A DNA stretch of 32,209 bases. Source: Acidimicrobiaceae bacterium (GTDB taxonomy: Bacteria > Actinomycetota > Acidimicrobiia > Acidimicrobiales > Ilumatobacteraceae). The notes under the pieces are model-generated. The model was not told where the DNA came from and made no database searches. It saw only the letters and a program-made list of their open reading frames with translations. The stretch covers positions 1 through 32,209 of the forward strand of contig JACJWF010000023.1 of the NCBI GenBank assembly GCA_020637295.1, given 5' to 3'. A program made the position numbers and the translations under genes. This document shows, piece by piece, positions 23,374 to 31,377 of the stretch (the first letter of the stretch is position 1; each line of letters starts with the position of its first letter).

Positions 23374-24536
23374 GCACTGACCTCGGCTACGGACTCCAGC
23401 AGTCGTGCACTCACCCCTGTCAGGCCTCCCCAGCCGCGAATCGATTCGTTCGCATCAGCGGGGTCGAGGGAGCTGATGTCGGTACTTGTGACTCGACCTT
23501 GCTTGTTGTAGTCCAGGGCGTGCACTCGTAGGTCCTTCTTCATGATCTGCGCCGTGTTTGACTCGATGCCAGGGTCAATGCGTCCCATCAGGGCCTTGCA
23601 GAGTGCCTTCGCCTTGTTCGGCGCTGCCGAGTCCCGGATCTGGGCGATTGTCCAGAGGACGTCCAGTACGAGCGGGTGATGGGTCGACAGCACGACCCGA
23701 TAGCCCCGAGCCACCAGATGCACCACGAGCGTCATGACCGTCAGGATTGCCTGCGGGTGCAGACCCATCTCGGGCTCCTCGATGACGATCCAATCCGTGC
23801 CTGCGTCTTTCGAGACGCTTCCAGCCGGCAGGAGCGAGTAGAGCCCGAGCAGCAGAGGCACGAACTCACGTTGGCCCGCGGTCCACGCCATCATCGGGAG
23901 AGCCGAGCCGTCGGGCAATCGAAGCCGTAGCTCCTGACGTGGCCCGATGCTGTCTAGAACGAGTTCAGCCCCGTGGAACACCGATTTCGTTACCTGGTCG
24001 CGCAGAGCGCTGCGCATTCGGCCAGTATTCGGGAAGAGGCGACCGGACTGCAGGAATCGCTGATTCACGAGGTCATCGTTCAGCTGTGCGCCGTACCGTC
24101 GCACCACGAAGGGGGTATCCGGGCCGAAGTCTCGGAAGTGCCGTGGAAAGCCTCCCGGGACAGCGAGGGTGCGCTGCGCAGGCACATACACGAGCCTGTG
24201 TTCGGCCGCATCGATATTCCGTGCCTTGAGCAACGACTCGTCGACCGCTGTCGTACCCACCTGCACTCTCGACTTCTCGTGCCACAAAGCATTCATGCCC
24301 TCGCCGAAGAAGAAGTCGACGAACTGCCTCCAGTCGTTGACCTTGTAACCGTTCTCCTTGATGGTCCGACGTACCGCGCGGCCATCGAGGCCGAGCTTCA
24401 AGCACTGCAGCAGGATGCTCTTACCGGTGGCCTGCGGTCCAACCAAAACCGTCAGGTCGCCGAAGTCGATTGCGGCATCGGCAATCTGGCCAAGATCATG
24501 AACTTCCAACCGAAGTGGCCGCGGTCTAGTTGCCAT
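23370..24536 (-). CDS. AAA/ABC-type ATPase (AAA_21-like), defence-island type
   Basis: 388 residues with an ABC-type nucleotide-binding fold: Walker A GPQATGKS (33-40), a signature-like TAGQRE (219-224), Walker B WIVIEEPEMGLHP (249-261) and an H-loop STHHP (284-288). The ~170 residues between Walker A and the signature are mostly helical and less conserved. No TOPRIM domain follows, so it is not OLD or GajA; the C-terminal ~90 residues end in SIRGWGGLTGVSARLLESV. A GGGAGAG ribosome site precedes the ATG. It lies 18 bp downstream of mod and overlaps the small gene by 4 bp. A phage-sensing or effector-gating role is inferred from context only. Confidence 0.83.
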   Translation of the reverse strand: MATRPRPLRLEVHDLGQIADAAIDFGDLTVLVGPQATGKSILLQCLKLGLDGRAVRRTIKENGYKVNDWRQFVDFFFGEGMNALWHEKSRVQVGTTAVDESLLKARNIDAAEHRLVYVPAQRTLAVPGGFPRHFRDFGPDTPFVVRRYGAQLNDDLVNQRFLQSGRLFPNTGRMRSALRDQVTKSVFHGAELVLDSIGPRQELRLRLPDGSALPMMAWTAGQREFVPLLLGLYSLLPAGSVSKDAGTDWIVIEEPEMGLHPQAILTVMTLVVHLVARGYRVVLSTHHPLVLDVLWTIAQIRDSAAPNKAKALCKALMGRIDPGIESNTAQIMKKDLRVHALDYNKQGRVTSTDISSLDPADANESIRGWGGLTGVSARLLESVAEVSA

Positions 24537-24554
24537 AGTGCTCTCCCAACATCA

Positions 24555-27263
24555 TCAGTCGACCTGGAAGACCTGCATCACCTCGTCGCCGTAGTCGTTG
24601 ATGACCTTGACGGCGATCTTGCCGGTCTCTGGTTTCGGGAACGGCCGGCTGACGGTCTGGTACAGGGTGGCCCAGGCGTCTTCGTCGATGTCGGCCTTGA
24701 GTGCCCGCTTCAGGCGTTCGTAGGGATCGTTGCCGCCGGTGAAGTAGCAGTGTCGGACGAAGAACGACTCCTCGTTGTAGTTCGTGTCGATCATCCAGAG
24801 CGCGATGTGGTCGGTGTCTCGGCTGCGGACCTCGCCGGTCGACGGGTCGTACACGTCGACTCCGAGGATCTCCACCGTCACCTCGTCGCCGTCGACACGG
24901 ATGTCGATGTCGGGTTCACCAAACACCGTGAACAGGTTGCCTGACGCGGTCTTCTTCAGGTCGTCGCCCATCACCAGGTCATTGTTCATCCGCACGAGCA
25001 GGACCGGCAGCCGACCCAGGTTGCGTTCGGCGGCGACGTCGGCGAAACCTTCCGTGCTGGACACGTACTCCTGATCCGCGCCGAGCGCCTGCGGGTCGAA
25101 CGAGAACGCCAGCACCGCCAACAAGTCCAACCGAGGGTCGGCCTTCAGTGCCTCGCGGGCGGCGTTCTTGATGAACGGCGGACCCACGGTGCCGTACTGC
25201 GGGCCAATTGCAATTCCGATCCGTTGCAGCTCGGCTCCATCGTCGACCTTGGTCTCGCCGACCGCCTGCACGTAGTCGCCGGCGTACGAGTCGACCGACG
25301 CGAAGTTCAACCGCTCGTTGCGTCGACCGTTCTGGATGCCCGCCCGGCCAAGGTTCTCCAGAATCATCCCCTCGAACGAAGCCGATCCCACATCTTGGTC
25401 GGCGACCAACTTTGACTTCGGCAGATCGTCCGGCACCTCCCCGGCGAACGCCAACGACCGGTGCGGCGACAACGACTCCACCGTGAACGGCCCCGCCACT
25501 CGAACCTTCGACTTGTCCTCGTGCGGCTTGTCGTACAACAACTCGTAGTCCGCATGTCGTCGAATCGCCGCCTCGATTTCTTGGCGACCCATCCCCTCCT
25601 TGATGTCAGGGTTGTTCGCAATTGACCGAAGCGTGATGTGCTGGGCCCGTCCATACACGAACCCGCGTCGAACATCATGTGAGGGACTTCCGAGCGCCGG
25701 GGCCGAGGAAATGAGGGTTGCCTCAAGTCGTTGCCCCTCCGCTGAGTCGGAGAGGACGTAGAAAGGATAGCGGGCCCCCATGAGGCGTTGGCGAGCGAGG
25801 GCGAGGGCTACCCGGGAGGTATCGACGGTGATCCATCTACGCCCCCACTGTTCAGCAACAAACGACGTCGTCCCCGACCCACATGTTGGGTCAAGGACGA
25901 GGTCTCCTGGATCCGTCGCCATCAGGACACATCGCTGCACGATCTTCAGTGCGGTCTGGACAACGTAGACCTTCTCTCCTCCGAACTGGTACTGCCCGGC
26001 CACGTCCGTCCAGACGTTGTGGATCGGCGACACGGGGAAGTCATCCAAGAAGCGTCGATACCGGATGCTGTTCGATCGAGCGATCAGCCGATCCGCGAGG
26101 GCAAGTCGCTGCATGCCCTCGCGATTGGTCTTCCAGTAGCCGGTCCTCAACGTCACGGTTGTGTCGCCAACAGTCACCGGGAACTGCCCGTCCGATCGCT
26201 GACTCTGGCTGGTCATGTTGTCAGCGGTGTAGACGCGACCTCCTCGAGGAATCAGTGCGGGGTCGGTGCGCTCCGCCGACTCTAGGCGCCGGACTGAGCC
26301 GTCAATCAGCTGGACCATGTCATAAGCGCCTGAGCCGGTATCCAGCGATTTGTCATCGTAGAGCTGTCGGTACTTGAGTGAAGACCGGTCGTAGGCGTAC
26401 CAAAGGACATAACTGTGGACTGCAGCGATCACCGTTGTACCCACCTGACTTCCCGCACCCTGCGTCGTCTGCAGAACGATCTGGCTAACGAAGTTCTCGC
26501 TTCCGAAGACCTCGTCCATGAGGCTGCGGACAAGGTGGACGTTCTCGTCGCCGATCTGAACGAAGCAGCTGCCGCTATCGGTCAGTAGCTCGCGTGCAGC
26601 CACAAGCCGGTCGCGAAGATAGGAGAGGTATGAGTGGATGCCGAGTTCCCATGTATCGCGAAAGGCCTTGATCTGCTCGACCTCAAAGCTGGCATCCTCC
26701 AACTTGCCGTCATGCACCGTTCGCTTTCGGGTGGAGACTTGCCAGTTCGAGCCGAACTTGATGCCGTATGGAGGGTCGATGTAGATCATCTGGACCTTGC
26801 CACGAAGGCCCTCTCGTTCGGCGAGTGACGCCATGACTTGGAGGCTGTCGCCGAGGATCATACGGTTCGACCAGTTCGCCTCGTGCTGGTAGAAGTCGAC
26901 GATGTCGAATCCGTCGAGCCCGTCGAAGCTGTCGAACAGGGTTAGTTCCGGCTCGGCCTCGCCGGCTTTCGACGTCTGGCGCAGGTTCTCGATGAGCACC
27001 CTGGGGTCGATCTTCTCCTGGATGAAGATCGGAGGTGCGACGACCTCGAGGTCGTGGGCGTCCTGTTCGTCCTTGCCCTTCCAGACGAGCTGTGGGTCGA
27101 GCGACGGGTCCCTGGGGTACAGCAGTGTCTTGGGCTGCTCGGCCTCGGGCGGCAGGAAGTCCTGTGCGTCGGCGGTGGGGATGTTGGCCCGCTTGTCCTG
27201 ATGGACGGTCGCCTCGACCGGAGTGTGGGTCTTCTTCGTCGATGTTTGCTTCCTCGCCGCCAT
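24555..27263 (-). CDS. Type III-like DNA methyltransferase (Mod, beta-class)
   Basis: 902 residues, clearly longer than a classical ~600-residue Mod. The catalytic motif IV DPPYGI (163-168) comes before the SAM-binding motif I DPTCGSGTT (458-466). This is the order of beta-class N6-adenine or N4-cytosine methyltransferases. The target recognition region should lie between them. Local GC falls there: lines 26341, 26401 and 26461 have 32, 34 and 33 G/C of 60, against 43 of 60 at 25441 and at 27121. The last ~380 residues form an extension of unknown role. It starts 7 bp after res and is followed by the ATPase gene 18 bp later. It protects host DNA from Res. Confidence 0.92.
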   Translation of the reverse strand: MAARKQTSTKKTHTPVEATVHQDKRANIPTADAQDFLPPEAEQPKTLLYPRDPSLDPQLVWKGKDEQDAHDLEVVAPPIFIQEKIDPRVLIENLRQTSKAGEAEPELTLFDSFDGLDGFDIVDFYQHEANWSNRMILGDSLQVMASLAEREGLRGKVQMIYIDPPYGIKFGSNWQVSTRKRTVHDGKLEDASFEVEQIKAFRDTWELGIHSYLSYLRDRLVAARELLTDSGSCFVQIGDENVHLVRSLMDEVFGSENFVSQIVLQTTQGAGSQVGTTVIAAVHSYVLWYAYDRSSLKYRQLYDDKSLDTGSGAYDMVQLIDGSVRRLESAERTDPALIPRGGRVYTADNMTSQSQRSDGQFPVTVGDTTVTLRTGYWKTNREGMQRLALADRLIARSNSIRYRRFLDDFPVSPIHNVWTDVAGQYQFGGEKVYVVQTALKIVQRCVLMATDPGDLVLDPTCGSGTTSFVAEQWGRRWITVDTSRVALALARQRLMGARYPFYVLSDSAEGQRLEATLISSAPALGSPSHDVRRGFVYGRAQHITLRSIANNPDIKEGMGRQEIEAAIRRHADYELLYDKPHEDKSKVRVAGPFTVESLSPHRSLAFAGEVPDDLPKSKLVADQDVGSASFEGMILENLGRAGIQNGRRNERLNFASVDSYAGDYVQAVGETKVDDGAELQRIGIAIGPQYGTVGPPFIKNAAREALKADPRLDLLAVLAFSFDPQALGADQEYVSSTEGFADVAAERNLGRLPVLLVRMNNDLVMGDDLKKTASGNLFTVFGEPDIDIRVDGDEVTVEILGVDVYDPSTGEVRSRDTDHIALWMIDTNYNEESFFVRHCYFTGGNDPYERLKRALKADIDEDAWATLYQTVSRPFPKPETGKIAVKVINDYGDEVMQVFQVD

Positions 27264-27270
27264 GTGTTCC

Positions 27271-30200
27271 TCAGTCCGCCAGTGCTGCTTCGAGCACGTT
27301 CATGTGGAGGCGGTTGATCGCCTCGTTGATCGCCGATTCGGCGTGCTTCATGTTCGAGATCTCTACGTAGCCCCAGCGACCGAAGCCACCGTGGTTGTTG
27401 ACTGCCGCGCACCAGCGATGCTCGGCGGCCTCGGCCTTGGCCTCGCGCTTGTCCTGATCCTTGCGCGTTCCTGACACCTCGATGATCAGGTAGCGCTCGG
27501 TCTCGTCGTCGGCATCGCGGGGTCCGAGGCGTAGGAGAAAGTCCGGCTTGTAGTCGTACTGCACACCAGCGTGGAGATAGGGGATCATGAAGTCGAGACC
27601 GTCGTTCTTCACGTACGACACGACCTCCGGATGCTTCTCTAGGCGGTGAGCGACCGTCTCCTCCCACGAGTTGCCCTTGATCCCATCGAGGGTGACCCGG
27701 TTGATCGGTGACTTCACGGTGTCGATCACCACCTTGCGAGTCATAAACGACACATGGTCGGTGGTGCCGACAGAGTCGAACCGATCGAGGACCGGACGCA
27801 GCGTCTCGCGGTGCGCGTTCTCGAGCCGGACGATCGAGTTCTCCAACCGCTCAGCGGCCTTGGCACGCCATTCGGCGATCGTGACGAGCATCGACGCGTC
27901 ACAGCCCGGTTCGTAGGTCACACACTCCGCCAGCCAGTCCTTGGCGATCTTCACCAGTTGCGGGAAGCGAGTATGGATCGGCACGCCGCCGAGGCCGAGG
28001 TGCCGGTTGGCGAGCACCTGCTTGGCCAGTTCGTACGCGACCTGTTGCGGGCGAACCGAACCGGTGTCGGCGAGACGATGCTCGGCGCCCTCACCGACGA
28101 TGCCTTCAACGTCGACGCGGGCGGCGTAGCTGGTCTTGTCGACGTGCAGTTTCGACTCGTCGGTGAAGTCTGCGGCGAGCGGCGTCGGCGACAACTCGAC
28201 GCGGTACCCGGTGAGTTTCGGGAACGTGATCCGCAGATGCGCACGCTCGGGCAGGGCACGCACTTCTACGGCCGGCGACTTCGGTGTGATCGGCTTCAAC
28301 ACGCGGTCAGTCGGGATGAAGGCGAACGGCACGCCGTACACCTCGGCGTACTCGGGTTCGAACTTGCCGTCGTCGTTGATCGAGTAGTCACGGCGACGCA
28401 GCCCACGGCCGACCACCTGCTCGCAGAGGAGCTGGCTGCCGAACGCGCGCACGCCGAGGATGTGGGTGACCGTGTTCGCGTCCCAGCCCTCCGTCAGCAT
28501 GCTGACGCTGACGACGCAGCGCACTCCTTCGCCGAGCTTTCCCTTCTTGCCGACGGTGTTCATCACCTCGCGCATCAGGTCTTCGTCGGTCAGGTTGTCG
28601 ACGTCGGCCCCCGGGTCTCGGCGGCGGATCTCCGACTTGAACGCTTCGATCTCGTGCGCAGCGGCCTTCTTGAAGTCGTCCTTCATCGACTCGCCGCTCT
28701 CGAGCTGAGCCGAGTCGATCAGAACGGTGCGGGGCCGTGTCAGCCAGGCGCCATCGGCCACGTTCGAGAGCAGCTCCAGCTCACCCTTGCGGACACGAAT
28801 GGTTCCGTCTTCGGCCTCGATGTCGGCGCCGGCGATCCAGTCGTAGACGAGCTTCGACACGATCGTGTTCGGGCACACCACGATGATCACCGGCGGCGGC
28901 TCGCCCAGCGGCTTGAGTGTGCGCTCCCACCGCTCGAAGGACGCCGCATACGACCGGTAGAGCGAGCGCATCGCCCCTTCAAGCGTGTCTGGCGGCACCC
29001 AGTCACCGTCGGTTCCGGCCTTCTTGCCGGCACGCTTGGGCAGCCGCGTGCCCACGTGATCCCACAGCCGCAGGTACGTGACGAGGTGGCTGGCGGCGTC
29101 GTCGTCGACCGGGACACGGGGGACCTTCACGATCCCGCTCTCGATGGCGTCCATCAGCGAGAAGTCACTGACCACCCACGGGAAGATGTAGCCCTCGTTG
29201 TAGCCGGAGCCCTGCAAGTAGTACGGCGTCGCCGACAGGTCGTAGACGTTCTTGATGCCGACCTTCTTGGCCACCTGCTGCAGACCGATGAACCATCGGC
29301 GAGCGTCCTCGTTGCGCTCCCGCTCGTCCTTGTCGAGCTCCTCGTCGTCGATCGACCTGTTCTGGTAGCAGTGGTGCGCCTCGTCGTTGAGCACGACGAT
29401 CTCGTTCAGCTTCCCCTTCCCACCGAACGAGCGCAGCACCCGGGCGACGATCTGATCGCCGGTCTCGACGAACGGATCGACCTTCTTGCCATAGGTCAGG
29501 ATCTTGCGGGTGTTCGCAGCGACGCCCTGCATCTCCTTGGCGGTGCGCGGCAGGAAGGCGTGGTAATTGGCGATGATGATCTCGGCCTGGCCGAGCGCCG
29601 CCCACAGGTCGCCGGGCACGAGGTCGCGCTGGCGGTAGTAGTTGTCCGGGTCATTCGGCTGGATCACCCGGAGCCGATCGCGGATCGTGATGCCCGGCGT
29701 GACCACGAGGAACCGCTTCGAGAAGCGGGCGTCGCGGGGCGAGTAGACCTTGTTGATGGTCTGCCACGCAATGAGCATCGCCATCACGACCGTCTTGCCC
29801 GTGCCGGTCGCCATCTTCAGCCCGACCCGTGGCAGGCGGTTGTTGTGCAACGCGTTCTCGGCGTCGAGCCGCTGCCGGAAGTCGGGAGTGCCCTGCCGAC
29901 CCGACACCTCGGCGAGGAAGATCGCCGTCTCGGCCGCCTCCCGCTGGCAGAACATCACTCGGTTCTCGCGGTTCGGGTCAGCCCAGTGCTGCAGCAGCTT
30001 GCGCGAGATCGGCGTCACGCCGGGGTAGCCGCGCTGACGCCACAGGCCGACGTGATACCGGATCTCGTTGATCAGATCGTTCTTCTCCCGCCGCTCACCC
30101 GAGACGTCGAGATCCAACGCCTGCTGCCCCTTGTTCTTCCCCTTCCGCGGCGCAGGAACCGGGATGAACGACTCGCTCGGACGCCGGCCGTCGAGAATCG

Positions 30201-30291
30201 TGCCCGTCGGACCGTTCGGCCCGAGCTCGAAGTGGCGCGAAGGAGCATCGTACGGCCCGTTGAGAATGGGATTCTCGATGCCCTCTGCCAT
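27271..30291 (-). CDS. Type III-like restriction enzyme Res subunit (SF2 helicase-nuclease)
   Basis: 1006 residues. SF2 helicase: Walker A MATGTGKT (160-167), motif II DEAH (303-306), SATPYYLQG as motif III, and SMLTEGWDANTVTHI plus CEQVVGRGLRRRDY as motifs V-VI. The C-terminal nuclease region has YDYKPDF with D917, then LIIEVSGTRKDQD with E938. The usual E-x-K lysine is Ser940 here, with K944 four residues on. I recall relatives with E-V-[ST]-G, so this may be a subfamily trait. The stop is 7 bp from the mod start. It heads the operon res-mod-ATPase-small protein. Confidence 0.92.
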   Translation of the reverse strand: MAEGIENPILNGPYDAPSRHFELGPNGPTGTILDGRRPSESFIPVPAPRKGKNKGQQALDLDVSGERREKNDLINEIRYHVGLWRQRGYPGVTPISRKLLQHWADPNRENRVMFCQREAAETAIFLAEVSGRQGTPDFRQRLDAENALHNNRLPRVGLKMATGTGKTVVMAMLIAWQTINKVYSPRDARFSKRFLVVTPGITIRDRLRVIQPNDPDNYYRQRDLVPGDLWAALGQAEIIIANYHAFLPRTAKEMQGVAANTRKILTYGKKVDPFVETGDQIVARVLRSFGGKGKLNEIVVLNDEAHHCYQNRSIDDEELDKDERERNEDARRWFIGLQQVAKKVGIKNVYDLSATPYYLQGSGYNEGYIFPWVVSDFSLMDAIESGIVKVPRVPVDDDAASHLVTYLRLWDHVGTRLPKRAGKKAGTDGDWVPPDTLEGAMRSLYRSYAASFERWERTLKPLGEPPPVIIVVCPNTIVSKLVYDWIAGADIEAEDGTIRVRKGELELLSNVADGAWLTRPRTVLIDSAQLESGESMKDDFKKAAAHEIEAFKSEIRRRDPGADVDNLTDEDLMREVMNTVGKKGKLGEGVRCVVSVSMLTEGWDANTVTHILGVRAFGSQLLCEQVVGRGLRRRDYSINDDGKFEPEYAEVYGVPFAFIPTDRVLKPITPKSPAVEVRALPERAHLRITFPKLTGYRVELSPTPLAADFTDESKLHVDKTSYAARVDVEGIVGEGAEHRLADTGSVRPQQVAYELAKQVLANRHLGLGGVPIHTRFPQLVKIAKDWLAECVTYEPGCDASMLVTIAEWRAKAAERLENSIVRLENAHRETLRPVLDRFDSVGTTDHVSFMTRKVVIDTVKSPINRVTLDGIKGNSWEETVAHRLEKHPEVVSYVKNDGLDFMIPYLHAGVQYDYKPDFLLRLGPRDADDETERYLIIEVSGTRKDQDKREAKAEAAEHRWCAAVNNHGGFGRWGYVEISNMKHAESAINEAINRLHMNVLEAALAD

Positions 30292-30352
30292 GCCATTGTT
30301 TCTAGCAGGAACGATGCAAGGCCCTGCCGGACTGCCCGTACCATCGAATGCG
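30292..30352. promoter_or_regulatory. Divergent promoter region between res and the 30353 gene
   Basis: 61 bp. On the plus strand TACCAT (30339-30344) is 8 nt before the ATG at 30353. On the minus strand an extended -10-like TGCTAGAAA lies about 7 nt before the res ATG. Both would give short or absent leaders, so the two transcripts share one control region. Confidence 0.45.
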
Positions 30353-30886
30353 ATGTCGACGACGCCCGACGATCTGATGCTGCGAGCCCTGATCGCGGAG
30401 AACGGGCACGTGCGAACCGACCTTCACTGGCTGCTCACCGCCGCCATCGAGTTCACGAACCGGTACGACAGCGGAGCGCTGACGGTGGTGCTCCAGGACA
30501 GCGCCCTGATGCACGGCCGGACACTGATCGAGTTCACATGCTTCCAGCCGAAGTCCGGGTACTTCCGTCTCGTTGACTTCCTCGCCGCTGGCGAGACGGC
30601 GGGCCTCGAAACCGTGGACTGGTCGGGTTGGCACGCGTTCATGAGCAGCCAGACATCGCACCTTTCGACGAAGCGCGATCCGGGCGTCGCATGGCCATAC
30701 GCCATGACCTACAAGTCGAGGGATCGCATGTACCGGCTGGCCGATGACGTACTGCGGATCCTCGAGGTGAACGCCGAGAAGGTCCGCGAGCCGATCAAGG
30801 ACGACTTCGTCGAGATGGTTCGCTGGGCGCGCGGCCATCTCGATCGACGCGAGCCGCCGAGCCTGATCCTCCCCGCGTCCCCGTAG
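30353..30886 (+). CDS. Uncharacterised small helical protein, divergent from res
   Basis: 177 residues, not firmly recognised. It looks mostly helical and soluble. Two stretches recall a family of small host/phage-associated proteins that I cannot name with certainty. The first is ALMHGRTLIEF, a His-x-Arg followed by a hydrophobic helix; the second is SHLSTKRDPGVAWPY, a conserved-looking His-Leu-Ser...Trp block. The first is loosely like the arginine/histidine helix of HEPN-type proteins, but the R-x4-6-H order is not kept. The start is fixed by a -10-like TACCAT 8 nt upstream. The position suggests a part in controlling or partnering the restriction operon; this is inference. Confidence 0.7.
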   Translation: MSTTPDDLMLRALIAENGHVRTDLHWLLTAAIEFTNRYDSGALTVVLQDSALMHGRTLIEFTCFQPKSGYFRLVDFLAAGETAGLETVDWSGWHAFMSSQTSHLSTKRDPGVAWPYAMTYKSRDRMYRLADDVLRILEVNAEKVREPIKDDFVEMVRWARGHLDRREPPSLILPASP

Positions 30887-31083
30887 GCCAGCAGCCTTCC
30901 TCACTCGCCCGAGCTGCACAGCAACCTTGATCCCCATGCAGGGTTCATGCCTTCGGAACCGGCGGCTCGTCACGTGTGTTCTTCGACTTCTGCACATCTG
31001 CACCAAAGTGCCCGCACTGCCTCCCAGCGCCTCGGCCGGCAGGTCCAGCGAACACCGTGGCACCCCTTCGTCACGATGGAGCC
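30887..31083. other. Stretch without a convincing gene
   Basis: About 200 bases between the 30353 gene and the small membrane ORF. Frames here are open but have poor codon patterns, with runs of Pro/Arg/Ser. I see no RNA gene, no strong hairpin and no copy of the ssrA end. The possible upstream extension of the next ORF (GTG at 30976) falls here. Confidence 0.5.
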
Positions 31084-31287
31084 GTGGTCGTCGTCGTGCC
31101 CGTCGTCGTAGCCGTCGCCTTCGTGTTGCTCCACGCAGCGGACTACCTCGACCTCGTTCCATCGCACATCGCACGAGCCGCCCGATCCGCCCTGGCCGTC
31201 TCGCTTCTCGTCCTCATGTTGATCTCCTGGGACGCCTACTCGGATCTGGTCACGTCGTTCTTCCGTGGGCGACTCGGGTCGCCGTGA
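31084..31287 (+). CDS. Small two-helix membrane protein (tentative)
   Basis: 67 residues from a GTG at 31084. A hydrophobic helix VVVVVPVVVAVAFVLLHAA is followed by a polar loop DYLDLVPSHIARAARS, a second helix ALAVSLLVLMLISW and a short basic tail. Small two-helix membrane ORFs of this kind are common just upstream of the xis-int module in actinobacterial integrative elements. No good ribosome site is visible, and an in-frame GTG at 31057 or 30976 could be the real start. Function unknown. Confidence 0.45.
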   Translation: MVVVVPVVVAVAFVLLHAADYLDLVPSHIARAARSALAVSLLVLMLISWDAYSDLVTSFFRGRLGSP

Positions 31288-31308
31288 TGGAACCTCTGGC
31301 GCTGATGC

Positions 31309-31360
31309 TGGACGTCCCGGGCACGTCTGAACACGGTCGGGCGGTGATCCGGGACGTCCC
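31309..31360. promoter_or_regulatory. Two palindromic operator-like sites before the excisionase gene
   Basis: GGACGTCC (31310-31317) and GGGACGTCCC (31351-31360) are both perfect palindromes sharing the GGACGTCCCG core. Their centres (31313.5 and 31355.5) are 42 bp apart, four turns of B-DNA, so dimers would sit on the same face. The second ends 17 bp before the excisionase ATG. A repressor or the Xis protein itself could bind here. Confidence 0.45.
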
Positions 31361-31377
31361 GACGCGAGGTTGCCGGC

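Noticed and set aside
20218..24536. Gabija system (GajA/GajB)
   Set aside because: The helicase carries an extra Fe-S nuclease, the ATPase has no TOPRIM domain, and the two genes converge rather than form one operon.
22966..24536. PARIS (AriA/AriB)
   Set aside because: The small partner is far shorter than AriB and shows no DUF4435/TOPRIM motifs.
27754..30576. 940-codon plus-strand frame across res
   Set aside because: Antisense to complete helicase motifs; no motif of its own.
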